The notes below the pieces were generated by a model, which was given only the letters and a program-made list of their open reading frames with translations, was not told the DNA's origin and did no database searches. Positions 43,038 to 48,697 of a stretch of 48,697 bases of DNA are shown here, one piece after another. Within the stretch, counting starts at the first letter, position 1. Every line of letters begins with the position of its first letter. The DNA is from an uncultured Lachnospiraceae bacterium (GTDB lineage: Bacteria > Bacillota > Clostridia > Lachnospirales > Lachnospiraceae): NCBI GenBank assembly GCA_947174015.1, contig CAMWHJ010000021.1, positions 1 through 48,697 of the forward strand, written 5' to 3'. A program made the translations under genes and the position numbers.

Positions 43038-45101
43038 ATGAAATTTACAGAAATGAGAAACAAATTGATGAAACACTTTAAAGAAATGACAAAAGGTGTG
43101 GATCATCTGTTTGAAATATCAGTAGACAAAGATGAACTGTGGAATCTGTATCTTGATAGTTTTCCGGCAGGAACAAATGAGATTTATAGAGAACGCAGAG
43201 AACATGATTGTAGTTGCTGCAGACAGTTTATCAAGACAATTGGTAATGCTGTTGTGATTAAGAACGGTAAAATTATAACTATTTGGGATTTCAGAACAGA
43301 TGACAGTACATATCAGCCAGTATTAGATGCTTTATCTAATTTCATCAAATCTCATGCTGTGTCAGATTTTTATGTAAGTAAGTTTAAGATGATTGGCACA
43401 TTGAAAAATTATGCGGAAATGGAAAATGGCAAGGTGCAGGAATGGACACATTTTTATGTAGAGCTACCTGACAATCTGGTTGATAGGAGTAGCCGTTCTG
43501 AGGGCTACATTAAAGGTGGATTTAGAGATACAAGAAATGTATTCAAGCGTTCTCTTGAGGAAATTTCAATGGATTCTCTTGATACAATTTTGGAACTCAT
43601 CAATTCCAATACACTTTACAAGGGAGAAGAGTGGAAGGGTGTGCTTGGTGAGTTTAAACGATATAAAAAGGAATATGATAAGTTAAGTTCCGAAATGGAA
43701 AAAGATATCTATGCATGGGAACAGTCTGTAAAAGCAGGTATCGCCATTGGACGAATCAGAAACCATAGTATCGGAACATTGCTTGTTAATGTAAGTGAAG
43801 GAATGGATTTGGATACAGCGGTTAAAAAGTATGAGCAGATTGTGGCGCCTGCAAATTATAAGCGTCCAAAAGCAATCTATACGAAGAAGATGTTAGAGGA
43901 TGCAAAGAAGACTATTACGGAGCTTGGTTATATGGATTCGTTGCAGAGAAGATTTGCTAACTTGGATGATATTACGGTGAATAATATTCTGTTCTCAAAT
44001 AGAGACGCTGCCAGGAGAATCAGCGGAGTAGATGATATCTTTGAAGAAATGGAAAAAAATGTTGCTGTTAATCCGAGAAAATTTTCAAAGGTTGAGGAAA
44101 TTTCCGTCACAGATTTCATCAGCAAAGTTATTCCAACTGCTAAAGAAGTTGAAGTATTTGTAGAGAATAAGCATGACAAAAATTTTGTTTCCATGATTGC
44201 ACCATGTAATAAAGAAGCAAAGACAATGTTTAAGTGGAATAATGGTTTGAGCTGGGCTTACACAGGAAATATTACCGATTCTGATATGAAACAGAATGTA
44301 AAAGCAGCAGGTGGTAATGTAGATGGTGTTCTCAGGTTTTCAATCCAGTGGAATGAAAGCGGTAAAGATAATAGTGATCTTGACGCACATTGTATTGAGC
44401 CTAATGGACATGAGATTTATTATGGTTCAGATAAGAAACCGAGAATGTCTTCTATGGGTGGACAGCTTGACATTGATGTTATAGAACCAAATCGTGATAT
44501 GCCAGGCAGACCTTCTGTGGAGAATATTACATGGGCAGATAAATCACGAATGAAATCGGGTGTATATAAATTCTTTGTGAATCAGTATACAGCAAGAGGA
44601 ACGAAAGGATTCAAAGCAGAAATTGAATTTGACGGGGAAATTTATTCATTTGAATATAATCACCCTGTCAGTGGAAATGTGCAGGTCGCAGAAGTGACAC
44701 TGGATAATAATGGTAATTTTACTATTAAGAAAAAACTTTCTGGTAGTTCTACGATTACAAGTAGAAATATCTGGGGAGTAAATACGAATCAGTTTGTTCC
44801 TGTTTCAGTTATTAGTTATAGCCCGAATTATTTTGACGAACAGGATGGGATTGGACATAGACATCTATTCTTTTTCTTGAAAGATTGTGTAAATACAGAG
44901 GAGCCTAACGGATATTACAACGAATTTTTGAAGAGTGAACTTGCAAAGCATAAGAGAGTGTTTGAAGCACTGGGTGCAAAATGCCATGTAGAAGATACCG
45001 AGGATCAGCTTTCCGGAATTGGGTTTAGCATGACAAAGCGGGCAGAACTGGTTGTAAAAGTAAAAGGTGCAACTGAAAGAATCATGAAGGTGAAATTTTA
45101 A
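43038..45101 (+). CDS. 687-residue protein with DUF2135-like domain, in the rtcB/Y-RNA operon
   Basis: I do not recognise the full family. Residues 1-180 form an alpha/beta region with a striking His-Asp-Cys-Ser-Cys-Cys motif (56-61) followed by 'RQFIKTIGNAVVIKNGKI'. Residues 180-330 are helical, with 'GRIRNHSIGTLLVNVSEGMDL' and 'APANYKRPKAIYTKKM'. Residues about 430-557 look like a DUF2135/YfaP-type beta domain: 'SDLDAHCIEPNGHEIYYG', 'GGQLDIDV', 'VENITW', 'GVYKFFVNQY'. A C-terminal region follows. There is no MIDAS motif (DxSxS) and no TROVE repeat pattern, so it is not Ro60. Its place after the tRNA-like RNA makes it the best candidate for the RNA's protein partner. Confidence 0.8.
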   Translation: MKFTEMRNKLMKHFKEMTKGVDHLFEISVDKDELWNLYLDSFPAGTNEIYRERREHDCSCCRQFIKTIGNAVVIKNGKIITIWDFRTDDSTYQPVLDALSNFIKSHAVSDFYVSKFKMIGTLKNYAEMENGKVQEWTHFYVELPDNLVDRSSRSEGYIKGGFRDTRNVFKRSLEEISMDSLDTILELINSNTLYKGEEWKGVLGEFKRYKKEYDKLSSEMEKDIYAWEQSVKAGIAIGRIRNHSIGTLLVNVSEGMDLDTAVKKYEQIVAPANYKRPKAIYTKKMLEDAKKTITELGYMDSLQRRFANLDDITVNNILFSNRDAARRISGVDDIFEEMEKNVAVNPRKFSKVEEISVTDFISKVIPTAKEVEVFVENKHDKNFVSMIAPCNKEAKTMFKWNNGLSWAYTGNITDSDMKQNVKAAGGNVDGVLRFSIQWNESGKDNSDLDAHCIEPNGHEIYYGSDKKPRMSSMGGQLDIDVIEPNRDMPGRPSVENITWADKSRMKSGVYKFFVNQYTARGTKGFKAEIEFDGEIYSFEYNHPVSGNVQVAEVTLDNNGNFTIKKKLSGSSTITSRNIWGVNTNQFVPVSVISYSPNYFDEQDGIGHRHLFFFLKDCVNTEEPNGYYNEFLKSELAKHKRVFEALGAKCHVEDTEDQLSGIGFSMTKRAELVVKVKGATERIMKVKF

Positions 45102-45122
45102 TCGGAAAAGGAGAAAGAGATT

Positions 45123-45512
45123 ATGGCAGTAGAAAACATTTTTGAGTATGCAGCGAGGAATAAGGTACGTTTTTCATTTAAAGGCTTGATTTCGGTTGAA
45201 GATTTATGGGATTTATCTCTGACAAATTTGGATGCAATTTACAAGGAATTGAATAAGAAGTCAAAACAGTCTGAAGAGGAAAGTCTTTTAAATATCAAGA
45301 CTCAGGAAGATGAACTTCTGAATGTTCAGATCGCTATTGTAAAGCATATTGTTTCTGTAAAGCTGGCAGAAAAGGAAGCAAGAGAAAAAGCATTGGCTAA
45401 AAAAGCCCAGAAGCAGAAAATCATGTCTATCATTGCAGCAAAGCAGGATGAAGCATTGCGGAATAGTTCCATTGATGATTTGCAGAAGATGCTTGATGAA
45501 CTTGGTGATTAA
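45123..45512 (+). CDS. Small coiled-coil protein of the rtcB operon
   Basis: The 129-residue protein opens 'MAVENIFEYAARNKVRFSFKGLISVEDLWDLSLTNLD'. A charged Lys/Glu/Ala-rich coiled coil follows (about 65-110), ending 'SSIDDLQKMLDEL'. I have the impression that similar proteins occur in phages and beside RNA-repair genes, but I cannot name a family. AGGAG lies 9 nt upstream of the ATG, and it follows the 687-residue gene by 21 nt, so both are in one transcript. It may be a scaffold or a subunit of the neighbouring complex. Confidence 0.75.
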   Translation: MAVENIFEYAARNKVRFSFKGLISVEDLWDLSLTNLDAIYKELNKKSKQSEEESLLNIKTQEDELLNVQIAIVKHIVSVKLAEKEAREKALAKKAQKQKIMSIIAAKQDEALRNSSIDDLQKMLDELGD

Positions 45513-45596
45513 TTGGGGCGAAGAGATTTTTATTTGTGAAGACTGTATTTTTTTAAACTTGTAAAGTGATGATAGTATAGAAAAGAGGGATATAAG

Positions 45597-46697
45597 ATGA
45601 AGATTATAATTAAAGATAATCAGGCAGGCTTTGTCACAAAGAACGGTCTGTTTGTTAAGATGATAACCGCAGGTATTTATCATTTCTCTAAGACTTTGGG
45701 TTATCAGGTACAGATAGAAGAGATGTCAGGAGAAGTGAATTATTTGGATGTGCCATATCAGATACTGGCACAGGATGAGAATTTTTGTAAGGCTACCATA
45801 CATATGGAAATCCCAGATGGTTATGCAGGTTTTCTCTATGTAAATGACAACTTGCATTCTTTGGCGAATCGCAGAGAATACACTTTCTGGAATGTATACG
45901 AAAAATACAGTATAAAGCTCATTTCCATGAAGCAGCCGGAAATCAGTCCGGAGGTCAGCAAGCAGATGCTGGCAGTAGTTCCTGTGAGAATGTATAAGAC
46001 GGCTGCCATTGGAGACGGCGAAGTGGGATTATTGTACTACAACAATATTATGCAGAGACAGCTTTCTAAGGGAATCTATTCTTTCTGGAATTATAATACA
46101 GAGGTAGCGGTCAAGATTTTTGACAAGAAGCAGCAGAAATTAGATATTGTAGGTCAGGAAATTCTCACAAAGGATAAAATAGGTATCCGCATGAATCTGG
46201 TGTGCATGTACCGGATTGGTGATGTGGAAAAGTTTGTAGAAAAAATAACAAACTTAAAGGAACAGCTTTATTCCTGTGTGCAGTTAGTTTTGCGGGAGCA
46301 GACAGGAAACTATAAACTGGATGAGATTCTGGAACTTAAGGAGCAGATTTCCAAGGAGGTACATAAAAGTTTAAAGCAGAAAGAAAAGGAATACTGTGTG
46401 GAAATTCTGGACGTGGGAATCAAAGATATCATTCTGCCGGGTGAAATCAGGGATATTATGAATACGGTACTGGTGGCTGAGAAGACAGCCCAGGCAAATG
46501 TCATTTCCAGAAGAGAGGAGGTAGCATCCACCCGTTCCCTGCTGAATACTGCAAAACTCATGGAGGATAATAAGACCTTGTATAAGCTGAAAGAATTAGA
46601 GTATCTGGAGCGTATCTGCGATAAGGTGGGGGAGATTTCCGTCAGCGGAAATGGCAGTTTAATTGAACAATTAGGAAAATTGATGGAGACAGCGTAG
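45597..46697 (+). CDS. Slipin/SPFH (band 7) protein
   Basis: The 366-residue SPFH-superfamily protein has an N-terminal region with 'NQAGFVTKNGLFVKMITAGIYHF' and a similar segment 'GEVGLLYYNNIMQRQLSKGIYSFWNY' (about 138-165). The core slipin stretch is 'DIVGQEILTKDKIGIRMNLVCMYRIGDVEKF' through 'LDEILELKEQISKEVHKSL', and a C-terminal helical tail begins 'VLVAEKTAQANVISRREEVASTRS'. No clear N-terminal membrane helix is seen, so membrane binding may be peripheral. Slipins are known genomic neighbours of RtcB in bacteria, which supports an RNA-repair role. AGAGGG precedes the ATG. Confidence 0.88.
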   Translation: MKIIIKDNQAGFVTKNGLFVKMITAGIYHFSKTLGYQVQIEEMSGEVNYLDVPYQILAQDENFCKATIHMEIPDGYAGFLYVNDNLHSLANRREYTFWNVYEKYSIKLISMKQPEISPEVSKQMLAVVPVRMYKTAAIGDGEVGLLYYNNIMQRQLSKGIYSFWNYNTEVAVKIFDKKQQKLDIVGQEILTKDKIGIRMNLVCMYRIGDVEKFVEKITNLKEQLYSCVQLVLREQTGNYKLDEILELKEQISKEVHKSLKQKEKEYCVEILDVGIKDIILPGEIRDIMNTVLVAEKTAQANVISRREEVASTRSLLNTAKLMEDNKTLYKLKELEYLERICDKVGEISVSGNGSLIEQLGKLMETA

Positions 46698-46710
46698 CGA
46701 TACGCTGTCT
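46687..46710 (+). terminator. Perfect hairpin overlapping the slipin stop
   Basis: AGACAGCGTA, GCGA, TACGCTGTCT form a 10-bp perfect stem that includes the TAG stop. A T tract is missing, so it may stabilise the mRNA 3' end rather than terminate. Confidence 0.55.
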
Positions 46711-46926
46711 TGCATAGCATGGAAAATTCTTTCAAATTTCCGAATTGTTGGTTAAAAAATTCACAGAAGAAAAATCGCAGCCATTGGTTACGAAATTGAT
46801 AGAAGAAGAATCATGAATCAGTAAGCAGCGGCTGCTTATCAAATATAATATAGATTTCATTGACGTAAAAATGTCAATGTGATAAATTACAATTATAGAC
46901 AAATCTCGGAAAGGAAGAAAAACGGA
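46711..46926. other. Gene-free stretch after the slipin gene
   Basis: No reading frame is supported. A GTAAGCAG/CTGCTTAT hairpin lies near 46821-46840, and TTGAC ... GTCAA flank a TTGACGTAAAAAT word at about 46860-46877. AAAGGAAG near 46910 precedes the hsdM-like start. Confidence 0.5.
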
Positions 46927-47007
46927 ATGGTTACAGGAGAACTAAAGAATAAGGTAGACAGTTTGTGGGATGTATTTGCAGAAAGACACATTCCTTTGAT
47001 CTTGTAG
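46927..47007 (+). pseudogene. Remnant of a type I restriction-modification M subunit (hsdM start)
   Basis: The 26-codon frame begins 'MVTGELKNKVDSLWDVFA', the very conserved N-terminus of type I methyltransferase HsdM (usual form 'M-TGELK-KID-LW--FW-GG'). It then diverges and stops at 47005. A ribosome-binding site (AAAGGAAG) is still present. The 5' end of an hsdM gene appears joined by deletion to the DUF3990 remnant, whose frame starts at 46995. Confidence 0.6.
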
Positions 47008-47184
47008 AGGGACCTATGGCAGATGATACCATTTGGGATTATTATTGAAGATTTCTTACAAGGAAATATTACAAGAGAAGCCTTCTGGGTTTTGGTGAAA
47101 TTCCGATATCCTACCCATCAGATGGTATTTTGTACAGAACAGGCATTAGCAAGCCTTTCTTTTGAAAGGAGTTATCAGTTATGA
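46995..47184 (+). pseudogene. Frameshifted DUF3990 (ADP-ribosyltransferase-like toxin) C-terminal fragment
   Basis: Frame one reads 'FDLVEGPMADDTIWDYY' and then a stop near 47045. The neighbouring frame continues 'EDFLQGNITREAFWVLVKF' and 'YPTHQMVFCTEQALASLSFERSYQL'. Together these are the typical end of DUF3990 proteins, a toxin-like ADP-ribosyltransferase family. The N-terminal catalytic part is gone. The frame ends in TGA overlapping the next ATG (TTATGA), so the old toxin and the downstream gene were translationally coupled. Confidence 0.7.
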
Positions 47185-47651
47185 AAAATATATTTTTTCA
47201 AGATGAGGACATTACCGAAAACGATTTATACTTTGTCTGCTATATGATTGAGCGGGTTGCACGAAAACTTCATCAAAGAAATCAATATGTGGTAAATCAT
47301 ATTTCACAAGGAGAGTGGGCGAGACTTCTCAGCATTGCAAACGTACAGCATTGTGAAAACCCATTAAAGATAGAAAACGAATGGATTGAGGAATACGATT
47401 TACAAAATGGAGATTTTGATATTTCAGATGTAGATCATGAATTGGTAGATAAAATACCCACAGAAACCCAGATGGGAAAAGTATATACCCGGCTGATTTT
47501 GGATACAAAACAATCACAGGAAGACTATGCAGACGGTATAAAACGAGTTTACAATGATGAGATTTGTGAGAAAATAGATGATTATAATTGTAGTGCATAT
47601 TATGAACCATCCTATGTGATTGCCAGAGCCTATTTTGCGGGTGGGTTTTAA
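47181..47651 (+). CDS. Antitoxin-like partner protein of the lost DUF3990 gene
   Basis: The 156-residue helical protein contains 'ENDLYFVCYMIERVARKLHQR', 'ANVQHCENPLKIENEWIEEY', 'GDFDISDVDHELVDKIPTETQMGKVYTRLI', and the C-terminal 'CSAYYEPSYVIARAYFAGGF'. Such proteins are found next to DUF3990 and DUF3791 genes, which suggests a toxin-antitoxin partner. AAAGGAG lies 8 nt upstream of the ATG, within the DUF3990 remnant. The toxin fragment is broken, so this gene is now orphaned. Confidence 0.7.
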   Translation: MKNIFFQDEDITENDLYFVCYMIERVARKLHQRNQYVVNHISQGEWARLLSIANVQHCENPLKIENEWIEEYDLQNGDFDISDVDHELVDKIPTETQMGKVYTRLILDTKQSQEDYADGIKRVYNDEICEKIDDYNCSAYYEPSYVIARAYFAGGF

Positions 47652-47714
47652 CCTCATCAGGGAAGTCCTCGCTTTTTAAGTGGGATAAGTTTTCAGTAAC
47701 GGAGGAAAAAGTAA

Positions 47715-48155
47715 GTGGAAAAGAATAATAGTGCTCTATTTTATACTTACAGTCTCATAGAATTTTTAGGGAGAGGAACAAAAAATAAAAGAAGTGACAT
47801 TTTAGCATATCTGGGAAGAGAAAATGTTGCTAGGATTTATGAGTATGCAGATGTATTTCATTGTGAACCTATTGCCAAGGTGGCGGATGATTTTAAGCAG
47901 ATAGTACAGATACCCATGGGAACATATGACAATGTGTCAGCTTGTCAGTATGATGTGCCGGATTATTGGGATATTGGAGAGGTGTTTGAGAGATTGATAG
48001 AGGACTCATATGAGAAGGACAAGGTGATTGATGGCATTTTTGAAGTATATGAATTCTGGTTTGCCGAACGTATTTTAAACTTTAATTATGACTTATTTTA
48101 CCAGTCAAGGGAGTATTTGGCATTGTGTTATCAAGAGGGTGAAATTTTGGTATAG
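47715..48155 (+). CDS. Second antitoxin-like protein, distant paralogue of the preceding gene
   Basis: The 146-residue protein starts at GTG, with GGAGG 10 nt upstream. It shares the pattern of its neighbour: 'LFYTYSLIEFLGRGTKNKRSDIL', 'ADVFHCEPIAKVADDF', 'DVPDYWDIGEVFERLIED', and an aromatic-rich end 'YDLFYQSREYLALCYQEG'. The shared HCE..-K core supports common descent. No DNA-binding or catalytic motif was found. The gene is 63 nt downstream and probably co-transcribed. Function is inferred only from the neighbourhood. Confidence 0.65.
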   Translation: MEKNNSALFYTYSLIEFLGRGTKNKRSDILAYLGRENVARIYEYADVFHCEPIAKVADDFKQIVQIPMGTYDNVSACQYDVPDYWDIGEVFERLIEDSYEKDKVIDGIFEVYEFWFAERILNFNYDLFYQSREYLALCYQEGEILV

Positions 48156-48229
48156 CATGATGTGCATATGGGATAACGAAAATTGTCGAAAAATCTGATA
48201 TACTACTTCAAAAAAGGAGTGTATTCAGA

Positions 48230-48304
48230 ATGGAAAATCAAATTTACTATATTTTAAATGATATGTCGGATGTTTTAAGTATTGCACAGATGAACATTTC
48301 ATAA
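48230..48304 (+). pseudogene. N-terminal remnant of a tyrosine-recombinase-like gene
   Basis: The 24-codon frame 'MENQIYYILNDMSDVLSIAQM...' follows AAAAAGGAG and an extended -10 (TGATATACT, 48197-48205). It resembles the first residues of integrases common in Lachnospiraceae mobile elements, and then stops. The rest of the gene is missing. Element E8 lies 43 nt downstream. Confidence 0.5.
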
Positions 48305-48346
48305 ATGTTTGTCGAAAGTATACAAAGTGATACTGATAAAATCAAT

Positions 48347-48491
48347 GTTACAGTTCACACCTATGGTGTAAACTGTAACGGAATCCAGCCTATTAAGAGT
48401 TCGCTTTCAGCGAAAGGCTGGATTCTTCGCTACCACTACTTGTTCTTACGTACTTTGCAGCAAGTGCAAAGTACTACCTGTGAACAGTAAC
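48347..48491. repeat. Compound MITE-like element E8
   Basis: The 145-bp element has terminal inverted repeats GTTACAGTTCAC and GTGAACAGTAAC (one mismatch). It contains a 15-bp hairpin at its left end (48347-48379), GAATCCAGCC/GGCTGGATTC (48381-48425) and GTACTTTGCA/TGCAAAGTAC (48450-48474). Perfect 9-bp direct repeats AAAATCAAT flank it at 48338-48346 and 48492-48500. Confidence 0.75.
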
Positions 48492-48500
48492 AAAATCAAT

Positions 48501-48697
48501 ACAATTTTGGCATAAAGAGTAGTAATTTTATATACAAAGTGACGTTTTATGGTGTATAATGATGAATGAAAAAATCAATCCCCCCGCTAGGCGGGGGCGA
48601 ATAGAGTAATCTGTAGTGGGTATGGTGTAATTAAAAAGCCTCCTATGTTAAAATGATAATGGTGTCTCAAGCCATATCAAGAATAGGAGGCGGTACA
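48501..48697. other. Structured right edge, possible leader of a mobile element
   Basis: A very GC-rich hairpin CCCCCGC-TAG-GCGGGGG lies at 48581-48597 and is not followed by T. GCCTCCTAT (48638-48646) and ATAGGAGGC (48683-48691) are perfect 9-bp inverted repeats; the second contains an AGGAGG ribosome-binding site for a gene that would start just beyond the window. No coding frame was found inside. Confidence 0.5.

Noticed and set aside
43038-45101. Ro60/Rsr (TROVE) protein
   Set aside because: No TROVE-type repeat signature and no DxSxS MIDAS motif could be found; only position suggests a Ro-like role.

Overview
The window is a low-GC Firmicutes chromosome, most likely Lachnospiraceae (Clostridia). 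This is judged from gene content and order (deoB, M16C peptidase, era-yqzL-recO, single-chain glycyl-tRNA synthetase, rimP-nusA-ylxR-ylxQ-infB-rbfA-nrnA-truB-ribF), strong AGGAGG ribosome-binding sites, YARHG and BspA-type LRR surface proteins, and a sodium-pumping biotin decarboxylase cluster. I name no species.

Layout. 1-813 is the C-terminal part of a secreted leucine-rich-repeat protein. 1045-9351 is housekeeping: deoB, an M16C metallopeptidase, era, a small yqzL-like gene overlapping recO, a lipoprotein and glyS. 9612-15244 holds two exported proteins: a 1344-residue subtilisin-like protease with Kelch-like and Ig-like regions, and a D-Ala-D-Ala carboxypeptidase. 15365-20715 is a biotin-dependent decarboxylase or transcarboxylase operon: acyl-CoA-type carboxyltransferase, OadG, biotin carrier, OadB and an OadA-type carboxyltransferase. 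20850-24914 holds less characterised genes: a membrane protein, a YARHG lipoprotein, a half-length MreB-like protein, a zinc phospholipase-like protein (minus strand) and a cytidylate-kinase-like protein. 25043-33067 is the translation, ribosome-maturation and RNA-modification operon. It runs into an MBL hydrolase, a membrane MutS-like ATPase, RNase H, a HEAT-repeat protein, a phosphoesterase and a DUF3592-like protein (to 38858).

The most interesting locus is 38848-46697. Two WYL-domain regulators (minus strand) diverge from rtcB, the RNA ligase. Downstream of rtcB is a 523-nt gene-free stretch rich in tRNA-like arms. Within it, 42660-42722 folds as a circularly permuted tRNA: a stem in the anticodon-stem position, a T-arm, a short acceptor stem capped by a GUAA tetraloop, U8-A9, and a D-arm. 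This is the architecture of the tRNA-mimicking module of bacterial Y RNAs. No Ro60/Rsr gene is present. Instead the RNA is followed by a 687-residue protein with a DUF2135-like domain, a 129-residue coiled-coil protein and a slipin (SPFH) protein. I read this as an RNA-repair operon with an unrecognised Y-RNA partner.

A second pattern runs through the window: eight small intergenic palindromes (25-145 bp), mostly with GTAAC...GTTAC ends, each bracketed by exact or near-exact direct repeats, mostly 8 bp. They look like a family of very small non-autonomous transposable elements.

The right end (46900-48697) is a graveyard of mobile and defence genes: an hsdM start, a frameshifted DUF3990 fragment, two related antitoxin-like genes, an integrase start, and structured DNA that may lead into another element beyond the window.
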